Of a DNA stretch of 64,000 nucleotides, positions 1 to 13,293 are shown one piece after another. Position 1 is the stretch's first letter. Every line of letters begins with the position of its first letter. Origin of the DNA: Pseudarthrobacter sp. C4D7 (GTDB lineage: Bacteria > Actinomycetota > Actinomycetes > Actinomycetales > Micrococcaceae). The stretch lies in the NCBI RefSeq assembly GCF_013359725.1, contig NZ_JABFMW010000002.1, forward strand, positions 124,001 through 188,000, in the 5' to 3' direction. The translations under genes and the position numbers were made by a program. Below the pieces are notes generated by a model. It was given only the letters and a program-made list of their open reading frames with translations, was not told where the DNA came from and did not search any database.

Positions 1-2005
1 CCTTGGTGGATCGGTACGCGGAAAGGTCGGGTACGCGGGCGGAGGCAAGGCAGCTCTCCCGGAGCCGCACCTCCGCGCGCAGTGAGGCCAACGTCCGTTC
101 CATCTCGAAGGTGGAAAGATCAGTCTGCAACCCGACACAGTGGGCGAAGCCGCTCAGCGGGCCAAGCCCCGAGCCGCCCTTGAAATCGATAAAGAAGAAG
201 TTGACCCTGTCCGGCGGGTAGGACAGTGCGAGTGCGATGGTGAGGCTGCGGAGTAATTCGGTTTTTCCTGAGCCAGTGGTCCCGGCGACCAAAAGATGCG
301 GACCGTCCTGCTGCAGATCAATACTCCTGATCCCTGCCGCGCTGACCCCAAGGGGTACCGCCAACCCATCCTTTTGTCCGTTGGAGCTCCAGCGGTTTGC
401 GGTGGCAGCAGGTGTCAGCTGCAGAATATCGCCAAGGCTGCAGTCAGCGGGAACGGAAGCCGGTTCTCCTTCGTCCTTCTGCCGTTCTGCTGCCATCCGC
501 CGGCAGAACGATGTGAAGACGTTCTCCGGGACCAGATCCGGGACAAACACGGTGTCTCCATGCTCCTGAACCAGGGTGGACCTGTGTCCGGAAAGAAGAA
601 GGTCAGGCGGAAGCAGTTCTTCCTCTCCAGGCCGGAAGTGAATCACCTGCCATCCGTGACGAATCGCAGCATCCCTTACTGGGTCATCCGAGGACCCCGC
701 GGAGCCCTCTCCGCGAAGCAAGAGGACGCCGCGCTCGCAGCCGCGGGGATGGGGGCTGCTGATAACGCTGAGGGCCGCCTGGGGTGTTGCGGCCAGGGTC
801 ACCCGTGGCAAAAAGCGGGCGGCGAGGGGCAGGCTTGCAGGCGCTCCCCAAACCAGCACCTGCGTGGTGCAGGCGAGGGGATAACCTGCCAGCTGCATGA
901 TGAAGGACCGGATGGCACCGTCCACGGCCGACGCTTGACCGCCAACGGTGGTGAGTTGGCGGTCAGGATTGAGGACGACGGGAACCGTCCCTGCCAGTGG
1001 AATCGCGGGACCGGTTCCGGCTGGTTCAATCCTGACATTGGCTGGCTGCCCAGTCTGGCCCAGCCGTAACCAGATGCCTCCGCCGGAAACGTTATCCGGT
1101 GCTTCCACGCCTCCTGGTGCTGCCAACGCTACGAGGGGCAACGACGGTGCGCTGCGTCGGCGTCGTTCCCTGTCTTCCTCCACCGCAGCCCGCACGGCGG
1201 CTGACACCGCCCGTTTCTGCCGGCGTCCACTGGCGGCAGGAATCAGGACGGACAAGGCGGAAGCCGCGGAAAAGGCGAGGAACATCCACATCCCCGTGAT
1301 GACAGCCAGCAACACCCCGAGAGCCAAAGGGAGGACGGCTGTCAGGATGAGAACTGACCGGTTTCCGGCATCAGCGCTGGCGCGCACGACGATGGGTTCC
1401 GCCGCGGACCGTCCGGCATCCGCAAGTGCGCCCCCGGGCGGTTCCACGAACATCAGTGACAGGTCCGATTGTCCGCAAGTGATGGTGGACGCTGTGGAGA
1501 TTACCGTGTTCCGTATCCGTTCACCGTCGACGTAGGTGCCATTGGCGCTGTCCAGATCGACCAGCAGGATGGCCGTGTCGGTGACCACCACCCGCGCGTG
1601 TTCACGTGACAGTTCAGGGTCGGGGATGACGATCTGCGTGCCGCTTCGACCGATGGTGTAGCTGCCGCGCCGCAACGGAACGACTGTTCCCGCCGCCGCT
1701 CCGCTGTTGATGGCCAGAGCCAGATGGGGCGCTGCTTCGATCGACTGCCGGCGCCTGGGCCGTCCGCACGATGATGCGGTGCCGCCGTCGACAAGGACCG
1801 TCCCCTCCACCAGGGGCGGCACTCCAAGCCTCAAGGACCGTAAGTCCTGCCCATCCACCGTGACGGCGCCAGTGCGGAACTTTTGCGCGAGGTGCCGGTG
1901 AACCATGTCGCCAGGCGTGCCGGTGGGGGCAATGATGGATAGTTCGATGGGCGCGTGGTCCGGTGACGCTCCCGGGGAGCCAACCAGGGTGCAGTTGAGT
2001 GTCAT
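1..2005 (-). CDS. FHA-domain FtsK/SpoIIIE-type ATPase, EccC/EssC-like (3' end cut by window edge)
   Basis: The frame stays open from an ATG at 2005 to position 1, giving the first 668 residues; the C-terminus lies outside the window. AGGAGG-like GGAGG sits 10 bases before the ATG. An FHA domain lies around residues 105-170 (TIGRSG, SREHARVV and NGTYVDG are visible). Two hydrophobic segments follow at about 218-262. An FtsK/SpoIIIE ATPase domain with Walker A GTTGSGKT lies near residue 580. This order (FHA, two TM helices, FtsK ATPase) is that of the motor of Firmicute/actinobacterial type VII (ESX/WXG100) secretion. A role as a membrane translocation ATPase is inferred. No WXG100 substrate or EccB/EccD partner is visible, so they would have to lie to the left. 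A DNA-translocase role is less likely given the FHA and TM layout. Confidence 0.8.
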   Translation of the reverse strand, partial: MTLNCTLVGSPGASPDHAPIELSIIAPTGTPGDMVHRHLAQKFRTGAVTVDGQDLRSLRLGVPPLVEGTVLVDGGTASSCGRPRRRQSIEAAPHLALAINSGAAAGTVVPLRRGSYTIGRSGTQIVIPDPELSREHARVVVTDTAILLVDLDSANGTYVDGERIRNTVISTASTITCGQSDLSLMFVEPPGGALADAGRSAAEPIVVRASADAGNRSVLILTAVLPLALGVLLAVITGMWMFLAFSAASALSVLIPAASGRRQKRAVSAAVRAAVEEDRERRRRSAPSLPLVALAAPGGVEAPDNVSGGGIWLRLGQTGQPANVRIEPAGTGPAIPLAGTVPVVLNPDRQLTTVGGQASAVDGAIRSFIMQLAGYPLACTTQVLVWGAPASLPLAARFLPRVTLAATPQAALSVISSPHPRGCERGVLLLRGEGSAGSSDDPVRDAAIRHGWQVIHFRPGEEELLPPDLLLSGHRSTLVQEHGDTVFVPDLVPENVFTSFCRRMAAERQKDEGEPASVPADCSLGDILQLTPAATANRWSSNGQKDGLAVPLGVSAAGIRSIDLQQDGPHLLVAGTTGSGKTELLRSLTIALALSYPPDRVNFFFIDFKGGSGLGPLSGFAHCVGLQTDLSTFEMERTLASLRAEVRLRESCLASARVPDLSAYRSTK

Positions 2006-2185
2006 CGCTTGGGAACCTCCGTGCATGTTCCAACACGCTAGTTAAGGAGTGCAGGGCCGGTCAGGCCCGGCACTGCCTATGTGGATAAACGTGCGGTTTT
2101 CTGGGTCCCAGGACGGGCGCGGCGCGGTTAGGATCGCTACACCCCGGATCCGGCTGGGCGGTCCGGCAACGGCGAAGGAGTCTCC
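2006..2185. promoter_or_regulatory. Divergent promoter region, FHA-FtsK gene / acyltransferase gene
   Basis: On the minus strand a TAGCGT hexamer (2035-2040) lies about 30 bases before the FtsK-like start. On the plus strand TAGGAT (2129-2134) lies about 50 bases before the acyltransferase start. Both fit the actinobacterial -10 pattern TANNNT. No good -35 was seen for either, so these are moderate-confidence promoter calls. Confidence 0.4.
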
Positions 2186-6047
<3,862 letters not shown>

Positions 6048-6065
6048 CTTGGCGAAGACAAAGAA

Positions 6066-6097
6066 ACGGCTGCCGGAATTGAATCCGGCAGCCGTTG
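6066..6097. terminator. Intrinsic terminator between convergent glfT2 and DUF2142 gene
   Basis: A perfect 13-bp inverted repeat (6066-6078 with 6085-6097) with a 6-base loop is followed by a T-rich stretch on the plus strand. It can serve both convergent genes. Confidence 0.85.
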
Positions 6098-6111
6098 CTC
6101 TTTAATGCCTG

Positions 6112-7692
6112 CTACGACAGCTCTGCGTGTTCTCCGTGCGTACCCGGCAGCTTGGGCCGGCTGGATTTTGTTGTGAGAAGGCGGTACAGGCACACAGCGC
6201 CGGCGGTCAGCACCACTATGTAGACCACGGTGAGACCCTGCCAGGTCAGCGGAGGCTGCCAGCGCGGATCAAACATTTCGGTCCAGTTGACGTGGTCCTG
6301 GATGCCGATGGTGTAGCGCCGCAGCCCCTCGAGGAATATGTACGTGTGGGCGAGCACCCCCAGGACCAGCCCCCAGCGAATCATGGACTTGGACCAGGGG
6401 GTGATCCGGAACTGGCGGAACCGGGTAGTTACCCCGGCCGCGAGGATGAGTGTCACCACCATGGCGAGGGCATAGCGGCCTTGCCAGATCCAGCCAAGCT
6501 TTTCGCTTGAACTTGCCTGGAGGGCGGTGGGCACGGCGATCACCGTGACGGTGAGCAGGGCCATGGTCCAGCGGCCGCGGACGGGTCGCGCCGTGTAGGC
6601 GAGGAACAGCAGGGCTCCGAAGCCCAGCACCCAGGTGTAGAGGGTGGCCGGGGGAGGCAAGGTGTCAATCCAACCGAGGACCCCGACGTACTCGACCATG
6701 AAGAACACAGTCTTATCCAGCATGGCGACCGCCGCATCCTCTGCCGGGATCGGAGCACCCGCAAGAAGGCTGTCAAAGCTCTTTGCGTAGAAAACCCACC
6801 ACAGGGCGAACGCACAGGACACTGCGCTGATAATCATCGCGATCTGGAATCCGCGCTGGGCCAAGGTCTTCATGAGTGTTCCGAAGCCATAGCAAAGCAC
6901 GGCGGCGATTGCTGCCAGCGCCAGCCAGAGGAGTGACAGCGGGCGAGTATGGGCAAGGAGCGATGCTGACAGCGTAAGCAGGACCAGCGGCAGCCGCTGC
7001 AGGGGTGCCCGGCTGGCTGCCTGTTCAAAGACGGCGCAGAGACTAAGGAAAACGGCGCCCGTGGCAGCAATCTCCAGGGCGTTGGGATTTATTGCACCAG
7101 TAAGGAAGAAGACTGCCGGCGTCAAGGCGACAGCCGCGGAAATCACCGGGCGCCTAAAATGGCGAAGGGAATACGCGGCTGCGAATATTGCTGCAAGGAA
7201 GAATCCAACCAGCCAGCTGCTGATGATTCTCATGGCGTAAATTGCCGGCTCGCCGCTGAGGCCCCTGCTCCCCATCCCGACTATCCCGTAATAGACGGGG
7301 TTGTAATTACCGGCCGACGTTTTCCCTTCGGTCCACCCGCGATCGGTCGCGTCAATTGGCTTTGCGCAGTCCGCCGTTATATTCGAGTGTTGGGCGAAAC
7401 AACTGCGGACGTTCAAGCCGGCGATGTAGCCGGGAACCTGGACTACGAGCGGATCACCCTGCACGCCTGACCCAGTGCCCATGAGTTGGCCTCTGGCCAC
7501 TGCGGCAGCCTTGATGGCATGGGCCGGTTCGTCGGGAACCGACATCAGCGGCGACGCAAAACTCCAGATGCTGCCGATGGAGCCGAATATCAGCCACGCA
7601 ATGAAAAGTACCTGAAGCGCCGAAGGAGGAAGGCGACTTGAACCGCCTGGCTTGGTTTTGGGCATGGGCAAGGAGCGAGTGGAATTCGGCAT
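6112..7692 (-). CDS. DUF2142 family polytopic membrane protein
   Basis: The 526-residue integral membrane protein has about ten or more hydrophobic helices. It carries the DUF2142 hallmark PDEPAHAIKAAAVARGQ soon after the first helix and a periplasmic-type loop with cysteines (SCFAQHS, DCAKPID). DUF2142 proteins are found in surface-polysaccharide loci and are predicted to have a GT-C-like fold, but their reaction is not established. The frame extends to a GTG at 7761. The ATG at 7692 is preferred because a TATTCT -10 hexamer (7703-7708, minus strand) lies only 10 bases upstream and the shortened N-terminus matches its paralogue at 8528-10192. It is divergent from gtrA. Confidence 0.8.
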   Translation of the reverse strand: MPNSTRSLPMPKTKPGGSSRLPPSALQVLFIAWLIFGSIGSIWSFASPLMSVPDEPAHAIKAAAVARGQLMGTGSGVQGDPLVVQVPGYIAGLNVRSCFAQHSNITADCAKPIDATDRGWTEGKTSAGNYNPVYYGIVGMGSRGLSGEPAIYAMRIISSWLVGFFLAAIFAAAYSLRHFRRPVISAAVALTPAVFFLTGAINPNALEIAATGAVFLSLCAVFEQAASRAPLQRLPLVLLTLSASLLAHTRPLSLLWLALAAIAAVLCYGFGTLMKTLAQRGFQIAMIISAVSCAFALWWVFYAKSFDSLLAGAPIPAEDAAVAMLDKTVFFMVEYVGVLGWIDTLPPPATLYTWVLGFGALLFLAYTARPVRGRWTMALLTVTVIAVPTALQASSSEKLGWIWQGRYALAMVVTLILAAGVTTRFRQFRITPWSKSMIRWGLVLGVLAHTYIFLEGLRRYTIGIQDHVNWTEMFDPRWQPPLTWQGLTVVYIVVLTAGAVCLYRLLTTKSSRPKLPGTHGEHAELS

Positions 7693-7767
7693 GATAGTTT
7701 TAAGAATACTTGGAGGCGGGCTGTGCAGAGGCTGAACACTCCGCAACCGTGAGAGGATCACCCACCC

Positions 7768-8244
7768 ATGCCAACACCGCCGTCAGGCAGGTCTTCATCG
7801 CCGGAAACCCCCGTTGACGCCGCTCCAGCGGTTCCGGGGATGGTGATGGGGCTCTATCAGCACCCGGTGGTCAGGTTCCTGCTTGTTGGTGGCGTTTCTT
7901 TCGCCTTGGACCTGGGCCTGTTGGCCATTCTCCACGAGATATTCGATGTCGCGCTGTGGATAGCGACGCCTATTGCGTTCATCGTCAGCCTGGTCTTCAA
8001 TTTCCTGCTGCAGCGCCTCTTTACTTTCCGTGCCAACAACAGCGGCAGCGTCAGTGCGTTGAAGTACATCCTGCTGGTTGTGGTCAACATCGTGATCAGC
8101 GATCTTATCGTCACCGGGTTTGACGCCGTCGGCTGGACTTATGTCATCGGCAAGACGGCTGCCACGATCCTTACGACAGCCTGGAACTATTTCCTGTACC
8201 GCCACTGGATTTTCAAGCGCACTCCCGAGGACGCAAACGCCTAA
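7768..8244 (+). CDS. GtrA family membrane protein
   Basis: The 158-residue protein has four predicted transmembrane helices and the GtrA signature (VRFLLVGGVSFALD at the start, NFLLQRLFTF in the middle, WNYFLYRHWIF near the end). GtrA-like proteins are thought to move polyprenyl-phosphate-linked sugars across the membrane or to assist glycosyltransferases that use them. The partner may be the polyprenyl-phosphate GT2 enzyme at 18857-19582. The gene is single, flanked by two minus-strand DUF2142 genes. A purine-rich AGAGG lies 11 bases before the ATG. Confidence 0.85.
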   Translation: MPTPPSGRSSSPETPVDAAPAVPGMVMGLYQHPVVRFLLVGGVSFALDLGLLAILHEIFDVALWIATPIAFIVSLVFNFLLQRLFTFRANNSGSVSALKYILLVVVNIVISDLIVTGFDAVGWTYVIGKTAATILTTAWNYFLYRHWIFKRTPEDANA

Positions 8245-8527
8245 GGCAGTTTGCCCGGTCCCTCGCGGACTTCCAGCGTTGCACGCCGACGTCGGCCCTC
8301 GGTACGTTGCTGCCCGCAACCTTTTCTGACGGGGCCAGATCCAGATTCAGGGCCGTCCTGAAACAATCCGCAGGCCGCAGAGCTGTCCAGAACCCAGATG
8401 CAAGCCGCATCGGTATCTGCGGGCGGCAGGCATGGTGAAGGGCTCCCTCGATGCCGGGGCAGGACTGCCCTCAGCAGCGGGGAGCCCCCGACGTCCTAGG
8501 TGGACTGCCGCAGGCCTTCGCCTGAAC

Positions 8528-10192
8528 TCAAATACTCTTGGCTCCGGACGCCGTACCTGAGGCCGCCGGCTCGCCGTCTTCCTGCGGGGCCGTCTCCGCT
8601 GCGGGAACATCCTGGACGCTCCTGATTCCTGGCTTCCGGAACAACGAGCCATTGACCAATGGGGTTCCCGGGTGAAGGTAGCGGAAGAGGAGGAGCGCAC
8701 CGACGGCCGTGACCAACAGGTACAGGATGGTCAGGGCCAGCCAGCCCAGGGGCGGCTGCCAGTGCGGTGAAGAAAAGAGTGTCTGCCAGTTGGCAATTTC
8801 GCTGATTCCCACGACGTACCTGCGGAGAACGTAGACGAAAGCGAGTGTGTGGCTCCCAACGATGAGCCAAAAGAACACCCGGGATATCCGCTGAGCCAGA
8901 GCCCCTCCAGGGAACCTCAGCTTTCGCAGGCCAAGGCCCACACTGATGAACAGCACCACCACCAAAGGCAGCGTATAGCGGCCCTGCCAAATGAATCCCA
9001 TCCCACGCCACAATGCCGTTTGCAGAAGCGCCGGAACCAGGTACAGCATGGCCAGCGCTACCCAGTAACCCGTCCAGTTCCGCAGCGGGCGGACGCAGAA
9101 GGGCACCACAAGGCCGGCGATCATGAGACCGCCCCACACAAGGGCAACCAGTTCAGGGACTGGTGTGTCCAGCCAACCCATGGTGCCGATGTACTGAGGG
9201 AAGAAATCGTATGTCTGGTCGAGCATGATGATGAAGCCTCTGTACAGGGGAGCATCGGGGTGCGGGCTGGCGATGCCTTCGGGGGCAACGCCCACGTTGG
9301 CGGGTCCATTTGCTGCGATGTACATCCACAGCAGGCCAAGCAGGGCCCCCGGAACCGCGAGTGCCACGGCTGTAAGCACTCTCCGGTCCTTGAAAACGGT
9401 CACCACCCTGCGCAAGCGGAATGAGCAAACCCCTACGATGAGTGCGCACAGCAACCACACCAGTGAGATTTGCCGGGCATTGGCCAGTACTACCGTGGCG
9501 GCCGCAACCGTGGCCAGGGCCGGCAGTACGCGTTTGGTTCCCTGCCTATTGTCCAGAACGACGACGAAGCCTGAGAAGGCGGCCATCGTTGCGGCAATTT
9601 CCAGTGAGTTGGGGTTGATGCCCCCTCCCAGGAAAAGCACCATGGGGGTCATGGCAAGGGCTGCCACGAGGACTGCGTACTTGGGCCTCCGAAGTTCCGT
9701 CAATGCCGTGAAGCCTGCGGCGAAGAAGACGGCGCACAAGAGTGCGCTTACCAGGCGCATGCCATAGATTGCGGGGGCGCCGGACAGGAAGAGGGTCGGC
9801 AACCCTACTATCCAGTAGTACATGGGGTTGTAGGAGCCTGCGGAGGTGACGCCAATGTTTGTGAAGGTGTCATCCACGTAGATGGGGGCGGCACAGTCGG
9901 CTGCCTGCGTCCTGTTGAACTTGTAGCAGCTCTGGGCATGGAGACTGGCAATGTAGTTGGGAACGCGGACGTGCACTCCGTGGCCAAATGATGTGCCGTC
10001 CTCAACCAGGACCTGGCCCCGGACCACGGCTGCCGCCTTGATGGCGTGTGCCGGTTCGTCAGGCACGCCCATGAGCGGTGTGGCCAGCGACCAGAGGCTG
10101 AACAGCAGGAAGAAGATCCCGGTCAGGAGCGCAAAGGTCGGCAGTGGCCGGGGAAGGGCACGGCCGCGAACATTTCTCAAAAATAGACTCAC
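8528..10192 (-). CDS. DUF2142 family polytopic membrane protein (second copy)
   Basis: The 554-residue multi-helix membrane protein is paralogous to the one at 6112-7692. It shares PDEPAHAIKAAAVVRGQ, a cysteine-containing first extracytoplasmic loop and the SAGSYNPMYY segment. The GTG start overlaps the stop of the upstream PstS-like lipoprotein gene (GTGA, 10189-10192), so the two are translationally coupled. It closes a minus-strand operon that begins at 17334. Function is inferred only from the family's presence in polysaccharide loci. The hydrophilic C-terminal tail is rich in A, E and G. Confidence 0.8.
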   Translation of the reverse strand: MSLFLRNVRGRALPRPLPTFALLTGIFFLLFSLWSLATPLMGVPDEPAHAIKAAAVVRGQVLVEDGTSFGHGVHVRVPNYIASLHAQSCYKFNRTQAADCAAPIYVDDTFTNIGVTSAGSYNPMYYWIVGLPTLFLSGAPAIYGMRLVSALLCAVFFAAGFTALTELRRPKYAVLVAALAMTPMVLFLGGGINPNSLEIAATMAAFSGFVVVLDNRQGTKRVLPALATVAAATVVLANARQISLVWLLCALIVGVCSFRLRRVVTVFKDRRVLTAVALAVPGALLGLLWMYIAANGPANVGVAPEGIASPHPDAPLYRGFIIMLDQTYDFFPQYIGTMGWLDTPVPELVALVWGGLMIAGLVVPFCVRPLRNWTGYWVALAMLYLVPALLQTALWRGMGFIWQGRYTLPLVVVLFISVGLGLRKLRFPGGALAQRISRVFFWLIVGSHTLAFVYVLRRYVVGISEIANWQTLFSSPHWQPPLGWLALTILYLLVTAVGALLLFRYLHPGTPLVNGSLFRKPGIRSVQDVPAAETAPQEDGEPAASGTASGAKSI

Positions 10193-11250
10193 TGTCCGTC
10201 TCCAATTGCCTTGACGAGGGCGCGCCCTTCGTTCATCGCCTTCTTGCTTGGCGACATGACGAAGGCGTATGCGTTCGCGTTCTTCTGTGCTTCTTCGCTG
10301 AGTGCGCTCTCACCGAATGAGCGAACCAGTTGGCCCATCCGTTCGTCCGTGTACTGCCGGCACAGATACATATAGATGACAGTTGCCAAGGCATAACCCG
10401 ACCGTCCGTCGAGTTCCTGGGTGATGGCGTCAGCCGACACGGTTACATTTCCGGTGGATACGGCGTCCACCACGGAGGAAGCCTGGAGCCGTTGGGGTTT
10501 GCCGTCAAAGACAAGCTGGGCAGCGACGAACCTGTTTCCAATGATGCTTCCATCCAGGATGGACAGGCCTCCATTCGTGTCATCCAACTTGTTCGCGAGA
10601 TCAAGTGGGGGAGACTGGACCTGCCCTTTTACGCTGCCCGGCCACCGATCCTCGGCTGGTGGATTCCAGTTGGTTCCCGCGTCCTTGAGGTAGCTATTGA
10701 CGGGGCGGACAGTATCTGCCGGGCCCTCCTGCACCAGGACGGTGATGGCGACGTCAGGAAGTTTTGCGTCCGGATTGAGCGCTGCGACGGCGGGGTCGTT
10801 CCAGCGAGTGATTCCGCCCTGCAGGATCTGCGCCAGTGTTTTGGCGTCAAGGATAATGTCGTTGACACCCTTGAGCTTGATGGCGACGCCCACGGGGAGG
10901 ACGCCGGCAGCTATGGACATGGCCCCCTTGGTTGTGCACATACCCCGCACGGAGGAAGCCTGGCTGTCCGTGAGCGGGGCGGATCCAACGGCGAACTGTG
11001 CCTGCCCGTCCTGGAATGCTTTCAGCCCGGCAGCGGATCCGTCCGGGGAGTAGCTGACGTAGGTTCCCTTCACAGAGCTTCCCCACGAGAGGCCCCAAGC
11101 GCTGACCGCGCCTTGGCCGGCGTTGCTTCCGATTCCGGTGAGGGCACCTTCGATAGTTCCCGGCGGCGTGGTTGCGCATGCAGAGAGGGGGAGGAGTGCA
11201 GACAGCAGGACAGCGGCACCGATTTTAGTTCGTCGAGAAACGGGAATCAC
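10189..11250 (-). CDS. PstS-like periplasmic substrate-binding lipoprotein
   Basis: The 353-residue protein starts with a lipoprotein signal peptide ending in the lipobox LSAC, so it should be lipid-anchored outside the membrane. The mature part has the PstS/PBP-like-2 architecture: GIGSNAGQGAVSAW, then FAVGSAPLTDSQ, then a LAQILQGGITRWNDP segment that is characteristic of phosphate-binding proteins. No PstC, PstA or PstB genes are nearby; instead it lies between two polysaccharide membrane-protein genes. It overlaps the next gene by four bases. A role in binding phosphate or an anionic glycan intermediate for the polymer machinery is only a suggestion. The start is GTG with a weak ribosome-binding site. 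Confidence 0.8.
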   Translation of the reverse strand: MIPVSRRTKIGAAVLLSALLPLSACATTPPGTIEGALTGIGSNAGQGAVSAWGLSWGSSVKGTYVSYSPDGSAAGLKAFQDGQAQFAVGSAPLTDSQASSVRGMCTTKGAMSIAAGVLPVGVAIKLKGVNDIILDAKTLAQILQGGITRWNDPAVAALNPDAKLPDVAITVLVQEGPADTVRPVNSYLKDAGTNWNPPAEDRWPGSVKGQVQSPPLDLANKLDDTNGGLSILDGSIIGNRFVAAQLVFDGKPQRLQASSVVDAVSTGNVTVSADAITQELDGRSGYALATVIYMYLCRQYTDERMGQLVRSFGESALSEEAQKNANAYAFVMSPSKKAMNEGRALVKAIGDGQ

Positions 11251-11319
11251 CTATCCAGCCTAATGGTCCAACCCTGCAGGTACGGGACAGCGCCGGTGCC
11301 GAACCCATGGAGGCCATAT

Positions 11320-13293
11320 TCATTGACACCCGGAAATCCGGTAAAGCCGTGCGTCCTCGCCTTGCGAGTCGACGAGGGTCAATCCCTTGGCCGGCGCAAG
11401 ATCGGTCAGGGCCGGGTACTTTTCGGACCCTGGGAGGTCAATCAGGTAGCGCGACCCGAAATCCAGGACATATTGAACCTTCTTGTTGCGGAGGGCGTTG
11501 CAGATGGCGGGGTTGCCGGCTGCGTCTCCGAGCTTTTGGTTGATGAGTTCGGTGTCGGGGTCGTCCGTTGAAAACAGGTGTGTTGTCAGGACACGCCGCC
11601 CGGTGTAGGCATACGCCAGCGAGCTTCCGTTCCAGGGATTGTCAGCTATGACCGCATCGGAGGGTACGTGGGTTGGAATCCGCTGTATCAGGGCCAACTC
11701 ATCCGGTGTCAGGAGTTCTGATTGTGCATCGAACCGGTACACGGACGATGCGCCGTTGATGTAGTGGGTCAGCGGACCTGCGAATGAAGCGACCAAGGTG
11801 AAAACTACCACGGCTGCTGCAGACAGGACGGTGCTCCCGCTCGCACCCGTGCGGCTGATGGAGGCTTCCCATGATTCCCATTTCCGCGCTCCCAGGCGTG
11901 AGTTGCGGGCCTGGTCCCACAAGCGCAATCCGCCGATTACGGCAAGTGGGGTCACAAGCAACGGCAGGAGTGCAGCGAGGCGGTAGGTGTCCTGGTACCA
12001 CGTGCCGATCAGGATGTCGCGGATGCTGCCTTTCGGGAACGACGCCGCAACGATGTAAAGGCCTCCGAGTACCGCGTAGCACGCAGTCATCCAGCGCCAC
12101 TTCCGTACATTGAAAGTGGTGAGGAGACCGTAGACCGACAGGATGGAAACCACCACGGCCGGTATGGCTGACTGCATTGTGCTGGCGGTGAGAATTTCCC
12201 CGACGGCGGCGCCCGGCTTCACGGTTGGCCCCCAGTTGTCATAGGGGGCAGGGCGCAGCTTCAACCACAGGAGCGCGGCGATGGCGAGGATCCCGATGGT
12301 CCCGGCAGTGAACAGCCACGCTCCGGCCGGCCTGGCCCGCCACGTGTCACGGTGCGGCATGAACCGCCACCACAAAATGGCGAGGATCGGAAGGCCAAGC
12401 GCCACCGTGATGTTGATGGAGCTCGTGTGGGCAAAGGCGAGACCCGCCAGCGACAGCACGAGTGCCGCTGCCCAGCTGGGAAGTGGGTCTGTCCGCGTCC
12501 GGCCGATGCGGACCAGCGCGGCGAGTTCTACGATGACAACCGGCATCATGCTGAGGGCCATGGCGTAGGGGAACAAAGGTCCCCAGACAATCATGAGGAA
12601 GGGGAAGGCAACCTGTGTGCCGGCGATTACCGCGGTAATGATGAGGGCAGCCGGCCGGCGCGAGATGGTCTTCGTGACGAGGAACAGGCAGGACGCCGGC
12701 CAGAGAAGCACCACAATGACCAGGTTCAGGACGTTCTCAGCGGTAGGAATGTCCACTGAAGCCAGTTGCACCAGGAGGGCCGCAAAAGAATGCCACGCCG
12801 CGGGATAGACCGCGTCAAGGCCCTGCACTCCCTGGATCGACGCCAGCGTCAGCGACGAGGCGTTTCCAGTGTCGAGGATGAAACGGATGGCATTGAGGTG
12901 GAAGACGTTGTCGAAGACCTGTGACGGGTGGTCCGGTGACCCCACCAGTTGGATGACCCGCCAAGTCATGGGCAGCGTGGCCAGGGCAAGTGCAGTGAAC
13001 GGCAGCAACGTCCGCCAGGAGGGTGCAGCCAGGCGCCACGGAATACGGCGCGTGAGAAGCAAAGATCCGACAGCAAGGAGGGCGCTCACCAGAAGATACG
13101 GGAGGACGCTCCACGGAACCTGCAGGAATCCGCCGATGACTCCGGCAAGTCCGGCGGCTGCTGTTGAGAGCAGTGGGGCAATGCCGAGGACACCGCCCAA
13201 CCGAAACTTGAGGCACGAGGCGATGGCGGCACCGGGGATATACAGGAGCAGGATTGCAACTGCCGACGCCGGAAGAATGGTCAGCCAGGTCAC
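11320..13293 (-). CDS. DUF6541 family polytopic membrane protein
   Basis: The 657-residue protein has about 13 hydrophobic helices and a C-terminal extracytoplasmic domain of about 150 residues (from about 510). It matches the actinobacterial DUF6541 type, which is large, GT-C-like and found in capsule or cell-wall glycan clusters. An acidic HP-rich loop (GSPDHPSQVFDNVFH, residues about 120-135) follows a transmembrane helix, the position where GT-C enzymes keep catalytic aspartates. Activity is unproven. Its GTG start overlaps the flippase stop (GTGA). The PstS-like gene follows after about 70 bases. Confidence 0.7.
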   Translation of the reverse strand: MTWLTILPASAVAILLLYIPGAAIASCLKFRLGGVLGIAPLLSTAAAGLAGVIGGFLQVPWSVLPYLLVSALLAVGSLLLTRRIPWRLAAPSWRTLLPFTALALATLPMTWRVIQLVGSPDHPSQVFDNVFHLNAIRFILDTGNASSLTLASIQGVQGLDAVYPAAWHSFAALLVQLASVDIPTAENVLNLVIVVLLWPASCLFLVTKTISRRPAALIITAVIAGTQVAFPFLMIVWGPLFPYAMALSMMPVVIVELAALVRIGRTRTDPLPSWAAALVLSLAGLAFAHTSSINITVALGLPILAILWWRFMPHRDTWRARPAGAWLFTAGTIGILAIAALLWLKLRPAPYDNWGPTVKPGAAVGEILTASTMQSAIPAVVVSILSVYGLLTTFNVRKWRWMTACYAVLGGLYIVAASFPKGSIRDILIGTWYQDTYRLAALLPLLVTPLAVIGGLRLWDQARNSRLGARKWESWEASISRTGASGSTVLSAAAVVVFTLVASFAGPLTHYINGASSVYRFDAQSELLTPDELALIQRIPTHVPSDAVIADNPWNGSSLAYAYTGRRVLTTHLFSTDDPDTELINQKLGDAAGNPAICNALRNKKVQYVLDFGSRYLIDLPGSEKYPALTDLAPAKGLTLVDSQGEDARLYRISGCQ

